In this document: one piece after another, positions 18,609-26,908 of the stretch
How positions within the stretch are numbered: position 1 is the stretch's first letter
How the letters are laid out: each line of letters begins with the position of its first letter
NCBI RefSeq assembly: GCF_012979235.1
Contig: NZ_JAATWC010000005.1
Coordinates: 1 to 64,000, forward strand
Direction of reading: 5' to 3'
Length of the DNA: 64,000 bases
Source: Dissulfurirhabdus thermomarina
GTDB taxonomy: Bacteria > Desulfobacterota > Dissulfuribacteria > Dissulfuribacterales > Dissulfurirhabdaceae
Notes under the pieces: model-generated
Database searches by the model: none
What the model was told of the DNA's origin: nothing
What the model saw: only the letters and a program-made list of their open reading frames with translations
Program-made: the position numbers and the translations under genes

Positions 18609-19805
18609 ATGGGGGAACTCAAGAAGGTCAGGCCGTCGCACCGGACGGAGAACATCGCCTACGCCATCCGTGACATCGTCTGCGTCGCGGAGCGGCGGGC
18701 CGAGCAGGGCGGCGACCTCATCTACCTCAACATCGGAGATCCGATCCAGTTCGACTTCCGGACCCCTCCGCACATGATCGAGGCCGCCTACGAGGCCATG
18801 CGGGCGGCCCACACGGGGTACTCGAGTTCCCTCGGCGTCCCGGAGGCCGTGGCGGCCATCCGCCGAAAGGCGCGCCAGAAGGGCATCGAGCCCTACGAGA
18901 TCCTGGTGACCAACGGGGCCAGCGAGGCCATCGACTTCGCCCTCTCGGCCCTGGTGAACAAGGGGGAGAACGTCCTCGTTCCCTCCCCGGGCTATCCCCT
19001 CTACAATGCGCTCCTTTCGCGCCTCATCGGGGAGGCGCGGCCCTACGCCCTGGACGAGGCCAACGGCTGGCAGCCTGACGTGGACCACATGGCCCGCCAG
19101 ATCGACGAGCGCACCCGGGCCATCGTCCTCATCAACCCCAACAACCCCACCGGGGCCGTCTACAGCGAGGAGACGCTCCGCCAGGTCATCGCCTTGGCCC
19201 GGGCCCACAACCTCGTGCTCCTGAGCGACGAGATCTACGATCAGCTCATCCTGAACAGCAAGCCCCACATCAGCCCGGCGGCCCTGGACCCGGAACTGCC
19301 CATCATCACCTTCAACGGCCTGTCCAAGTGCTACCTCGCCCCGGGTTTCCGGATCGGCTGGGCCGTGGTGAGCGGCGCCCCGGAGCTGGTGGAGGACTAC
19401 ACCGAGGCCATGCGGAAGATGGCCCGGGCCCGCCTCTGCGCCTCGCATCCCAAGCAGTTCGCCATTCCCAGCGCCCTCGAGGGGGATCAGACCCACATCC
19501 AGGAGGCGGTGTCAAAACTCCGCCGCCGCCGCGACCTCACCGTGGAACGCCTGAACGCCATCCCCGGAATCTCCTGCCAGCGGCCGGACGGGGCCTTCTA
19601 TGCCTTTCCCCGCCTCGAGGTCCCGGTCTACGACAAGGACTTCGCCATCGATCTCATCCGCGAGACCGGGGTGGTGGTGGTCCACGGGAGCGGATTCGGC
19701 ACCCTGCCGAGGACGCCGCACTTCCGGATGGTCTTCCTGCCCCCGGAGGACGTCCTTTCCGAGGCCTTCGACCGCCTGGAGTCCTTCATGCGGCGTTACG
19801 CCTGA
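18609..19805 (+). CDS. class I pyridoxal-phosphate aminotransferase
   Basis: Cytoplasmic aminotransferase of fold type I, about 398 aa, resembling the alanine/aspartate aminotransferase branch of anaerobes and archaea. Visible are YLNIGDPIQFDF, TNGASEAIDFALSAL, the INPNNPTGAVYS loop, LLSDEIYDQL and the PLP lysine in FNGLSKCYLAPGFRIGW. The C-terminal small domain contains RPDGAFYAFPRL. ATG 18609 (MGELKKVRPSHRTENIAYAIRD) best matches related proteins, with GGGGAG upstream; ATG 18585 and GTG 18597 are alternatives. The exact amino-donor and acceptor pair cannot be read from sequence. It stands alone, between the MetF/MetV gene and the cytochrome promoter. Confidence 0.88.
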   Translation: MGELKKVRPSHRTENIAYAIRDIVCVAERRAEQGGDLIYLNIGDPIQFDFRTPPHMIEAAYEAMRAAHTGYSSSLGVPEAVAAIRRKARQKGIEPYEILVTNGASEAIDFALSALVNKGENVLVPSPGYPLYNALLSRLIGEARPYALDEANGWQPDVDHMARQIDERTRAIVLINPNNPTGAVYSEETLRQVIALARAHNLVLLSDEIYDQLILNSKPHISPAALDPELPIITFNGLSKCYLAPGFRIGWAVVSGAPELVEDYTEAMRKMARARLCASHPKQFAIPSALEGDQTHIQEAVSKLRRRRDLTVERLNAIPGISCQRPDGAFYAFPRLEVPVYDKDFAIDLIRETGVVVVHGSGFGTLPRTPHFRMVFLPPEDVLSEAFDRLESFMRRYA

Positions 19806-19808
19806 TCC

Positions 19809-19824
19809 GGGCCGGTCCCGGCCC
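19809..19824 (+). terminator. GC hairpin after the aminotransferase gene
   Basis: GGGCCGG and CCGGCCC form a near-perfect stem directly after the stop codon, but no T-run follows. It is a possible weak or factor-assisted terminator. The rest of the gap up to 19985 shows nothing else recognisable. Confidence 0.3.
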
Positions 19825-19991
19825 TCCACTTCCCAAATGCCCGCGCGGAGATCCCGGCCGCGGCCGCCCGGGTTTTCCGCCCCTCCGGCCACCCCGGTTG
19901 TGCCTTTCCCCGCCTGCGCGCTCGTGCCGTCCGGCCTCCGTTCCCGGCCGCTGCCCCGGGCTTTTTATCCTATTTCGCCCGTCCGCCGACA

Positions 19992-20020
19992 TTGAAGGTA
20001 GGAATATTCCATGTTATAAA
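19992..20020 (+). promoter_or_regulatory. sigma70-type promoter of the cytochrome operon with palindrome in the spacer
   Basis: TTGAAG (19992-19997), a 17-bp spacer and TATAAA (20015-20020) form a convincing promoter in an AT-rich island. Within the spacer lies a perfect 10-bp palindrome, GGAATATTCC (20001-20010), well placed for an operator. Transcription would begin near 20027, leaving a leader of about 75 nt before the ATG at 20102. Confidence 0.62.
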
Positions 20021-20101
20021 AAGAAATGAGCAAAATACCACGATAAATTTCTCCCCTCATGATGAGCGCCGTAAACCTGGTCCCATGAGAGGAAGGCCGG
20101 T

Positions 20102-21535
20102 ATGAAAACCCTTCTTTTTCTGTTTTTCTGCGCGATCTTGCTGGCCGGCGGGCCTGCCGCCGCCGGGGGCTACAGCGGCTCGGCCCACGGTGACGCCACG
20201 GGCGGCGTCAACCGGGCCTCCACCGCGGCCCTGGGCTACGCCGTGGGCAACTGTGCCCATTGCCACGAGATGCACGCCAGCATGAAGGGCATGGAGCCCG
20301 ACCCGGCCGGCGGTGGCCCCTCGGTGCTGGCGCTCTTCGCCGCGGAAGAGGCGGTCTGCTACTACTGCCACGGCACCACCAGCCACAACACGCCGCCCCT
20401 TTCGCGGGACGTGGAGGCCCAGTTCGCCAAGACCTACCGGCACCCGGTGGAGCGGGCCGGCCGCCACCTGGTGAGCACCCTCGAGCACGGGGCCGACCTC
20501 GACGCCGCGAACCGCCACGCCGAGTGCGCCGACTGCCACAATCCCCACACCATCGGGAAGCCCGGGACGGCCTATCACCAGTACAACAGCGCCGCCCCGG
20601 CCGACAACAACCTCGTCTCGAACCTCCTCCTCGGGGCCTGGGGGGTGGAGCCCACCTGGCCCGGGGCCGCCTGGACGGTGCCCACCACCTTCACGGAGCT
20701 GCGCCCGACGCCCGCCGCCCCGGCCGCCGGCGTCCAGAAGGAATACCAGCTCTGCCTCAAGTGCCACTCCTACTACGCCTTCGGCTCGGCGGAGAACACC
20801 GGCACCGGCGTGACCAGCGTCTCCAACGTCTCCGGCGAGTACGTCCTCACGGACCAGGCCCTCGAGTTCGCCCCGGGCAACAAGTCCGGCCACCCGGTGG
20901 TGGTCACCTTGAACAACCGCACCGCGTCGGACGCCCCCAGGGCCCTGGTGGCCTCAAAGAACGGCCCCCGGCTCAAGGCCCCGTGGAGCGCGGCCGTCGG
21001 GGACCAGACCATGTGGTGCAGCGACTGCCACGGCGACGACGCCGCCGCGGCCCCCGAGGGTCCCCACGGCTCGAACACCCGCTACATGCTGGCCGAGGGC
21101 TACACCTGGCCGGTCCGGCCCGACACCGGGAAGTTCTGGACCCTGGGAGACGTGAAAAACGACCAGGGGAGCTGGCCGACGAGACTCCTCTGCGCCAAGT
21201 GCCATCCCATCAAGAACAACGGCAAGTTCCTGAACCAGGTCCACGACAAGGGAGATCATCAGGACAAGTACACATTCGGCACCATCCAGTACCAGGGCGC
21301 GCCGTGCGTCTCCTGTCACGTCGCCGTGCCCCACGGGTCGAAGCGGGGCCGGCTCATCGCCTACTCGAGCGACCCCGATCCCTATGCCGCCTTCCAGGCG
21401 GACGGCACCAAGATGCCCACGCTTTTGGGGTTCCGTAAATCATCGAATCCCGACCAGTACGACAAGAAAAACTGCTACAGCACGGTCAAGGCCTGCGACG
21501 ACCACAAGGATTACAATCCTCCCTACGATCCCTGA
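20102..21535 (+). CDS. exported seven-haem c-type cytochrome
   Basis: Predicted periplasmic or extracytoplasmic electron carrier. The 477-aa protein has a signal peptide (KTLLFLFFCAILLAGGPAAA) and seven CXXCH haem-binding motifs: CAHCH 51-55, CYYCH 86-90, CADCH 142-146, CLKCH 218-222, CSDCH 306-310, CAKCH 364-368 and CVSCH 402-406. Scattered His residues could be distal ligands. Spacing is irregular, resembling cytochromes with doubled CXXCH motifs rather than NrfA or octahaem reductases; no CXXCK is present. ATG 20102 has AGAGGAAGG upstream. ResB- and CcsA-like maturation genes follow directly, suggesting a dedicated haem-attachment machinery. Partner and substrate are unknown. Confidence 0.9.
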   Translation: MKTLLFLFFCAILLAGGPAAAGGYSGSAHGDATGGVNRASTAALGYAVGNCAHCHEMHASMKGMEPDPAGGGPSVLALFAAEEAVCYYCHGTTSHNTPPLSRDVEAQFAKTYRHPVERAGRHLVSTLEHGADLDAANRHAECADCHNPHTIGKPGTAYHQYNSAAPADNNLVSNLLLGAWGVEPTWPGAAWTVPTTFTELRPTPAAPAAGVQKEYQLCLKCHSYYAFGSAENTGTGVTSVSNVSGEYVLTDQALEFAPGNKSGHPVVVTLNNRTASDAPRALVASKNGPRLKAPWSAAVGDQTMWCSDCHGDDAAAAPEGPHGSNTRYMLAEGYTWPVRPDTGKFWTLGDVKNDQGSWPTRLLCAKCHPIKNNGKFLNQVHDKGDHQDKYTFGTIQYQGAPCVSCHVAVPHGSKRGRLIAYSSDPDPYAAFQADGTKMPTLLGFRKSSNPDQYDKKNCYSTVKACDDHKDYNPPYDP

Positions 21536-21568
21536 CCCGGCGCGGCGGCCGGCCCCCGATCCCTTCAC

Positions 21569-22885
21569 ATGACATCCCTTCGCCAGCGGCTTGAAGCGGT
21601 CTTTCTCGGGCGGGCGGTGGTCACCACCCTCCTCGGGGCGTGGCTCGCCTGCGCGGTGGTGCAGGCCGCGGTGCCGGAGGGCCCCCTCCCGGGGCGGCTG
21701 GCGGCGCTGCGGGCGGCGAACCGCTGGGCCTTTGCGGCCTCGGCCCTCGTGGGCCTCGTCTCGCTCGCCCTGGCCATGGACCGGATCCTCCGGCGGGAGC
21801 GGTGCCCCGGGCCCCGCGGGCGGGCCGAGGCGGTGGGGAGGGGCCTCGACGAGGCGGAGTGGCGGCGGCGGCGGGCGCGGATCGCGGCCGGTCTCCGCCG
21901 CCTCGGCTACGCCGCCCGGGGCGGGGCCGGGGCAGGGGAGGCGCTCCGGTTCCGGCGGCGGGGCTCGGCGCGGTGGGGCACGCTGGTCCTCCACGCGGGG
22001 CTCTTCCTCGTCCTTTCCGCCTTCCTCTACCGGGGGCTCCTCGGCCAGCGGGGCGAGGTCCGGCTCATGGAGGGGGACCGGCTCCCGCGCCTCACCCGCG
22101 GCGCCTTCGCGTGGACCGAGACCGGGCTCCTGGCCGGGCCCTTCGACCTGGACTTCGGCCTCGCCCTGAACGAGGTCCGGCCCGTCCCGGATGCGGACGG
22201 CGGCCTCCGCGACGTCCGGAGCCGGATCGAGCTCCTGGACCCCGGCGGCGGGAGCACGTCCCTCGAGCTGGATCTTTCGGCCCCGGTCCGGCGGGGCGGG
22301 GTCCGCCTCTACCAGACCGACCGCTGGGGGTTTGTCGCCACCTTCTTCCTGCGGGGGGCGGGGCGGTTCCTCGCCACCCACTACTTCCTCGATCCGCCCG
22401 GGCGTCCCGGGGGGGGCTTCACCGGGGGCGGGGACTTCCCGGAGACGGGGCTTCGCCTCCGGATGGCCTTCCACCCCGACCTCCTGGACCCCGGCAGCCT
22501 GGAACCCCGGCGCCCCGGCGGGCACCTGGTGGTCTGGCAGGGGGGGCGGAAGCGGTTCGAGGGGCGGATCCTCTTCAGCCAGCGGGTCCGACTCGGGGAC
22601 GAGGGGCTGGTCTTCGGGCGGGTGGCCCGGTGGACGGGGATCGTGGCGGCCCGGCACCAGGGCCGCCTGTTCTTCTACCCGGGGCTCTTCGCCTCGGCCC
22701 TGGGAGCGGCCCTGGTCTACCTGGTGCGGCCGCGGGAGATCCACGTGGTGCGCGGCGCGGACGGCCGGGTGGCGGCGTGGTTCTGGGCGCCCTATCCCGG
22801 CCGCTTCCCGGCGGCGGAGCGGGCGGCGGCCCGGTCGGCCATCGCGGCGGCCCTGGACGGAGGACGAGATGGCGGCGTGGCCTGA
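21569..22885 (+). CDS. ResB-like cytochrome c biogenesis protein
   Basis: System II haem-lyase component, 438 aa, inner membrane with a large periplasmic domain. Hydrophobic segments lie at about residues 15-35, 50-70 and 135-155, with a final one near 370-390 (LFFYPGLFASALGAALVYLV). Between them is a beta-rich region typical of ResB/Ccs1 (for example RGGVRLYQTDRWGF, DLLDPGS). It lies 33 bp after the cytochrome and overlaps the CcsA gene by 17 bases. It is somewhat divergent and GC-rich, with runs of Gly and Arg in cytoplasmic loops. Confidence 0.8.
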   Translation: MTSLRQRLEAVFLGRAVVTTLLGAWLACAVVQAAVPEGPLPGRLAALRAANRWAFAASALVGLVSLALAMDRILRRERCPGPRGRAEAVGRGLDEAEWRRRRARIAAGLRRLGYAARGGAGAGEALRFRRRGSARWGTLVLHAGLFLVLSAFLYRGLLGQRGEVRLMEGDRLPRLTRGAFAWTETGLLAGPFDLDFGLALNEVRPVPDADGGLRDVRSRIELLDPGGGSTSLELDLSAPVRRGGVRLYQTDRWGFVATFFLRGAGRFLATHYFLDPPGRPGGGFTGGGDFPETGLRLRMAFHPDLLDPGSLEPRRPGGHLVVWQGGRKRFEGRILFSQRVRLGDEGLVFGRVARWTGIVAARHQGRLFFYPGLFASALGAALVYLVRPREIHVVRGADGRVAAWFWAPYPGRFPAAERAAARSAIAAALDGGRDGGVA

Positions 22886-23696
22886 GGCCGACTGGGAGAT
22901 GCTGCTCAGCTGGGCGGCGGTGGCGGGCTACGCCGTCTCGGCCGTCGCACTCGCCCTCGGCTCGGGCCTCGGGCGGGAGGGGCTCCGGCGGGCGGCGATC
23001 TGGCTCCTGGCGGCGGGGTTCGGGTGCCACGGGCTGGCCCTCGGGCTCCGCTGGGCCGTGGTGGGCCATGGCCCCTACACCACCACGTACGAGGTCTATT
23101 CCTCCAACGCCTGGGTGATCGCGGCCCTCTTCCTGGCGGCCGCGTGGCGGGCGCCGCGGCTCTTGGCCGCCGGGATCGTGGCGGTGCCCGGGGCCATGTT
23201 CTTCCTCATGCTGGGGCTGGCGAAGTACGAGGGCCTTCCCGGGCTCCCCACGGCCTTCCACTACGGGTGGCTCGCGGTGCACGTCCTCTTCGTGAAGCTC
23301 GCCATCGCCGCCATCCTGGTGGCCCTGGGATGCAGCCTCTGGCTGCTGCGCCGGCCGGGACGGGGGGCGGCGGCCGGCGAGCTCGACCGCTACAACTACC
23401 GGTTCATGGGGCTCGCCTTCTTCTTCTGGACCGTGGCCACGGCCTCGGGGGCCGTGTGGGCGGATCTCCGCTGGGGGCGGTACTGGGGATGGGATCCCAT
23501 CGAGACCTGGTCGTTCATCGTCTGGATCGGGCTCGGGCTGAATCTCCACCTCCAGCGTTTCTACGGCTGGCGGGGCCGCCGGGCGGCCTGGCTCACCGCG
23601 GCCTGTTTCGGCTTCTTCCTGCTCGCCCTCTTCGTGATCCCGCTGGTGGGGGGGAGTCTCCACACCATGTACGTGGTGGGGGAGGGGGCCTCATGA
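22869..23696 (+). CDS. ccsA: CcsA/ResC-family cytochrome c assembly protein
   Basis: Haem-handling membrane protein of system II cytochrome c maturation, 275 aa with about eight membrane helices. The tryptophan-rich WWD segment (WGRYWGWDPIETWSFIVW, about residues 205-222) and flanking His residues (FHYGWLAVHV; SLHTMY) are diagnostic. ATG 22869 follows GGAGGACGAG and lies within the resB 3' end. It acts with ResB to export haem and attach it to CXXCH, here most simply to the upstream heptahaem cytochrome. Confidence 0.9.
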   Translation: MAAWPEADWEMLLSWAAVAGYAVSAVALALGSGLGREGLRRAAIWLLAAGFGCHGLALGLRWAVVGHGPYTTTYEVYSSNAWVIAALFLAAAWRAPRLLAAGIVAVPGAMFFLMLGLAKYEGLPGLPTAFHYGWLAVHVLFVKLAIAAILVALGCSLWLLRRPGRGAAAGELDRYNYRFMGLAFFFWTVATASGAVWADLRWGRYWGWDPIETWSFIVWIGLGLNLHLQRFYGWRGRRAAWLTAACFGFFLLALFVIPLVGGSLHTMYVVGEGAS

Positions 23697-24013
23697 AGCG
23701 GGCGGCCTTCTGGGTGGTGAACGGGTTCTGCCACGACCTGGCCACGGGTCTCTGGGCGGGCTTTTTGGCCGTCCTCTTCCTGCTCGCCGCCGGCCTTCCC
23801 CCGGCGGCGACCCGGTGGGGCCTCTTCCGGCTCTGCCTCGCGGCGCTCTGCCTGGTGGCGGTCACCGGGGCGCTCCGGCTCGTGGAATACCGCCGGCGCG
23901 GGGAGGCGCGCCCGCCCGCCCGGCTGCTCCTCGCCAAGCACGTCCTCCTGGGACTCCTCTTCCTGGGCGGCACCCTGTGGGGCTACTTCCTGGCCGGGAG
24001 GGGGGCGCCATGA
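23693..24013 (+). CDS. small integral membrane protein in the cytochrome operon
   Basis: Protein of 106 aa with three predicted membrane helices (about residues 18-38, 45-62 and 82-102) and a short basic loop (EYRRRGEARPPARLL). A His lies before the first helix (FCHDLATGLWAG), and a Lys-His pair precedes the third (LLLAKHVLLG). The start overlaps the ccsA stop as ATGA and its stop overlaps the next start as ATGA, so it is translationally coupled on both sides. I do not recognise the family; the layout is compatible with a small haem- or quinone-interacting subunit, but this is speculation. Confidence 0.8.
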   Translation: MKRAAFWVVNGFCHDLATGLWAGFLAVLFLLAAGLPPAATRWGLFRLCLAALCLVAVTGALRLVEYRRRGEARPPARLLLAKHVLLGLLFLGGTLWGYFLAGRGAP

Positions 24014-25461
24014 AGCGGCTCCGCGTCCTCCTCGCCACGCCACCCTACCACTGCGGGATGCTCGAGGCCGCCGGCTCCTGGCTGCCCCTGGGGCTCGTCT
24101 ACCTCGCCGGGGCGGTCCGGGCGGCCGGCCACGAGGTCCGGATCTACGACGCCATGTCCCGCTACCACGGATGGGAGGAGATCGGCCGGACCCTCGAGGA
24201 CTTCCGGCCCGACGTGGTGGCCCTGGGGGGCATCACCGCCACGGTGACCGACTGCGTGGACTTCTGCGCCCTGGCCAAGGAGTTCGACCCCCGGGTGGTC
24301 ACCGTCCTCGGTAACGTCCACCCCACCTTCATGTGGCGGGAGCTGCTCGAGGCGGACCGGGCGGTGGACTTCGTGGTGCGGGGCGAGGGGGAGGCGGCCT
24401 TCGCGGACCTCGTGGCCTGTCTCGCCGCCGGGGGCGACCCCGCCCGGGTGGCCGGCATCGCCCTCCGGCGCGAAGGCCGGGCCGAGGCCACACCGGAGCG
24501 GCCCTTCGCGGCGGACCTCGACACCCTGGCTCCGGCCTGGGACCTCGTCGATTGGCCGCTCTACACCTACCATCCCCGGCCGGGGTCGCGGCTCGCCATC
24601 GTCTCGTCGTCCCGGGGCTGCATCGGGGGATGCCGGTTCTGCTCCCAGCGCCTCTTCTGGCAGGGCCGGTGGCGGGCCCGCTCCCCCGAGGGCTTCGTGG
24701 CCGAGCTCGAGCACCTGCGTCGGACCTACGGGGTGGACGTCGCCATGATCAGCGACGAGTACCCGACCCGGGACCGGGCCCGGTGGGAACGGATCCTCCG
24801 CCTCCTCGCCGAGCGCGACCTCGGGGTGGAGCTTCTCATGGAGACCCGTGCGGACGACATCCTGCGCGACGCGGACCTCATGGACCTCTACCGGGCCGCC
24901 GGCGTCAGCCACGTCTACGTGGGCGTGGAGGCGGTGGACCAAGAGCGGCTCGATCTCTATGGCAAGGACATCAAGGTGGAAGGAGGCCGCCGGGCCATCG
25001 AGATCCTGAACGCCGCCGACATCGTCTCCGAGACCTCCTTCGTGGTGGGGACCCCGGACGAGACCCCGGCCTCCCTGGAACGGACCCTGGAACTGGCCAA
25101 GTACTACGACCCGGACATGGCCTTCTTCCTGCCGCTCACCCCGTGGCCCTACACCCCGCTCCACGACCTCTACCGGGACCGGATCGAGGACCGGGACTGG
25201 CGGCACTACAACCTGGTGGAGCCCGTCATCCGGCCCGAGACCATGGACCGGGCCGAGCTCCGGCGGCGGATGCTGGCCGCCACCGGGGCCTTCTTCGCCC
25301 ACAAGTTCGCCCGGCTCCACCGTATGACGCCGGCCAAGCGGGCCTTCATGACCACGGTGCTGCGCCTTCTGGTGGAGCGCTCGTATCTCTCAGGCGAGAT
25401 GGCGGCCACGCTCCTCCCCTTCCGGAAGCTGCTCGGGGCCTTCAAGGAGGCCGAACGATGA
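24010..25461 (+). CDS. B12-binding radical SAM protein (BchE/P-methylase-like)
   Basis: Protein of 483 aa. An N-terminal cobalamin-binding domain (about residues 5-150; VLLATPPYHCGMLEA, PLGLVYLAGAVRAAGHEVRIYD, GNVHPTFMW) is followed by a radical SAM domain. The latter's CxxxCxxC motif CIGGCRFC lies at about residues 207-214 and binds a [4Fe-4S] cluster. Later segments (VYVGVEAVDQERLDLYGKD, FVVGTPDETPASL) are typical of class B methylases and BchE-like enzymes. The likely chemistry is a radical methylation, cyclisation or rearrangement; the substrate is unknown. Its ATGA overlap with the small membrane protein gene ties it to the cytochrome maturation cluster. Confidence 0.88.
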   Translation: MKRLRVLLATPPYHCGMLEAAGSWLPLGLVYLAGAVRAAGHEVRIYDAMSRYHGWEEIGRTLEDFRPDVVALGGITATVTDCVDFCALAKEFDPRVVTVLGNVHPTFMWRELLEADRAVDFVVRGEGEAAFADLVACLAAGGDPARVAGIALRREGRAEATPERPFAADLDTLAPAWDLVDWPLYTYHPRPGSRLAIVSSSRGCIGGCRFCSQRLFWQGRWRARSPEGFVAELEHLRRTYGVDVAMISDEYPTRDRARWERILRLLAERDLGVELLMETRADDILRDADLMDLYRAAGVSHVYVGVEAVDQERLDLYGKDIKVEGGRRAIEILNAADIVSETSFVVGTPDETPASLERTLELAKYYDPDMAFFLPLTPWPYTPLHDLYRDRIEDRDWRHYNLVEPVIRPETMDRAELRRRMLAATGAFFAHKFARLHRMTPAKRAFMTTVLRLLVERSYLSGEMAATLLPFRKLLGAFKEAER

Positions 25462-25462
25462 G

Positions 25463-25478
25463 GACGGCGTCGCAAAGA
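25463..25478 (+). repeat. 16-bp direct repeat, left copy
   Basis: GACGGCGTCGCAAAGA lies one base after the radical SAM stop codon. A copy with a single C/T difference lies at 26859-26874, immediately after the LuxE-like gene, so the two copies bracket that gene. Confidence 0.7.
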
Positions 25479-25482
25479 GGCA

Positions 25483-25513
25483 CCAAGCGGGAGGCTTGGC
25501 GGCGCTTGGCGGC
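25483..25513 (+). repeat. hairpin overlapping a 10-bp tandem duplication
   Basis: CCAAGC (25483-25488) and GCTTGG (25494-25499) form a 6-bp hairpin, and GCTTGGCGGC is duplicated in tandem at 25494-25503 and 25504-25513. The remaining bases to 25645 hold no gene that I recognise. Confidence 0.55.
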
Positions 25514-25645
25514 GGTGCTGCCCATCGCCTCGTCCCTGCGGCGCCCCCCGAGCACACCGCATTCCTCGTCGCCCTCGCACCTGGCAATCGGCGATCTCTG
25601 CTCGGCCGTCCACTCATCAAAGGATTTCTGGCGAGGCCGCCGGCG

Positions 25646-26860
25646 ATGAGGGGCGACTACGGGCTGGAATCGGCCTTCGTCCGGCAACTGGACGAGGAGA
25701 TCGCCGCCTTCGTGGCCGCCGGCCTCGACCACCGGGACGAGGCGGGCTTCAACCGCCTGGCGCTGGCCGAGTTCGAACTCCAGTACCACACCGTGCACCC
25801 GTACCGGGACTTCTGCCGCCGCCTGGGCCGCACCCCGGAGACGGTGACCCGCTGGTCCGAGATCCCGCCGGTCCCCTCCCTGGCCTTCAAGCGGTTCGTG
25901 CTCACCACCTTCCCCCCGGAGGTGGCGGTCCAGTCGTACATGAGCAGCGGCACCACGGACCCCACCCGCCGGGCCAGGGTCTACAGGGACCGGCGGGCGG
26001 TGGAGCTCATGGTGGCGGCCAACGCCCTCCTGGCCCGGAGCTACCTCTTCCCGGACGTGGAGCGGATGCGGATCCTCTTCTTCGCCCCGTCGCCGCGCCT
26101 CGTGCCCGGCATGGGCATGGCGGTGGGGCTCGGGGAGGTCGAGCGGATCTTCGGGGCGGCGGGGAGCGCCTTCCTCGTCGGGCGGCGGGGGCTCGACCTC
26201 GAGCTCCTGCTCACGGCGCTGCGCGAGGCCGAGGCCACCGGGCGCCCCCTGGCCCTGGTGGGGGCCACCTCTGCCCTCATCTACTTTTTCGCCGCCTGCG
26301 AGCGGGAGGGGCTGCGCTTCGTCCTCCCGCCCGGAAGCCGCGTCTGCGACGGCGGCGGCTACCAGGGCCAGTTCGGGGAGTGCAGCACGGCGGAGTTCTG
26401 GGAGCGGTGCCGCCGCGTCCTGGGCGTCCCCGAAACCCACTGCGTCAACGTCCTGGGCATGGCGGAGACCAGCACCAACTACTTCGACAACGTGCTCCGG
26501 AACCACCTGGACGGGGTCGAACGACCCCGCTACAAGGAGCTTCCGCCCTGGACGCGCCTGGCGATCATCGACCCCGAGACCCTGGAGCCGGTGGCGCCGG
26601 GGGAGGCGGGGCTCCTTTGCCACTACGACCTCACCAACCGGGCGCAGATGTTCGCCGTCCAGACCGACAACGTGGGCCTGGCCGTGGAGGACGGCTTCGA
26701 GATCCTCGGCCGGTGGCGGAAGCGGGACGGCCGGGTCTACCTCGACCGGACCTTCCGTCACCCCGGCGGCCCGGTGGTGAACAAGCTCACGGAGTTCCTG
26801 CTGCGGCGGCGGCTCGACCGGATCGGCCGGGTCCATGCCCGGCTCGCGGCCAAGGCATGA
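25646..26860 (+). CDS. LuxE-like acyl-protein synthetase / acyl-activating enzyme
   Basis: Protein of 404 aa resembling LuxE-family acyl-protein synthetases, which activate a fatty acid as acyl-AMP and transfer it to an enzyme Cys. The Ser/Thr/Gly-rich ATP loop SYMSSGTTDPTRRARVYRD lies at about residues 92-110. Other family-like segments are FHTVHPYRDFC, GMAETSTNYFDNVL and LCHYDLTNRAQMFAVQTDNVG. No luxC or luxD reductase/transferase genes accompany it. It follows the radical SAM gene after a 184-bp gap and is bracketed by a 16-bp direct repeat. ATG 25646 has only a weak GAGG upstream. Acyl activation is inferred from family resemblance; the acyl group and acceptor are unknown. Confidence 0.78.
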   Translation: MRGDYGLESAFVRQLDEEIAAFVAAGLDHRDEAGFNRLALAEFELQYHTVHPYRDFCRRLGRTPETVTRWSEIPPVPSLAFKRFVLTTFPPEVAVQSYMSSGTTDPTRRARVYRDRRAVELMVAANALLARSYLFPDVERMRILFFAPSPRLVPGMGMAVGLGEVERIFGAAGSAFLVGRRGLDLELLLTALREAEATGRPLALVGATSALIYFFAACEREGLRFVLPPGSRVCDGGGYQGQFGECSTAEFWERCRRVLGVPETHCVNVLGMAETSTNYFDNVLRNHLDGVERPRYKELPPWTRLAIIDPETLEPVAPGEAGLLCHYDLTNRAQMFAVQTDNVGLAVEDGFEILGRWRKRDGRVYLDRTFRHPGGPVVNKLTEFLLRRRLDRIGRVHARLAAKA

Positions 26861-26874
26861 TGGCGTCGCAAAGA
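26859..26874 (+). repeat. 16-bp direct repeat, right copy
   Basis: GATGGCGTCGCAAAGA matches 15 of 16 bases of the copy at 25463-25478 and overlaps the stop codon of the LuxE-like gene. It could be a recombination scar, the border of a short mobile repeat, or a genome-wide dispersed motif. Confidence 0.7.
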
Positions 26875-26893
26875 ATTAAAGACAATTAAAGAC
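26874..26893 (+). repeat. tandem duplication of AATTAAAGAC
   Basis: Two perfect adjacent copies of AATTAAAGAC (26874-26883 and 26884-26893) form a small AT-rich patch right after the 16-bp repeat and before a possible small gene. Confidence 0.65.
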
Positions 26894-26908
26894 ATGCGGA
26901 GGCGGTCC

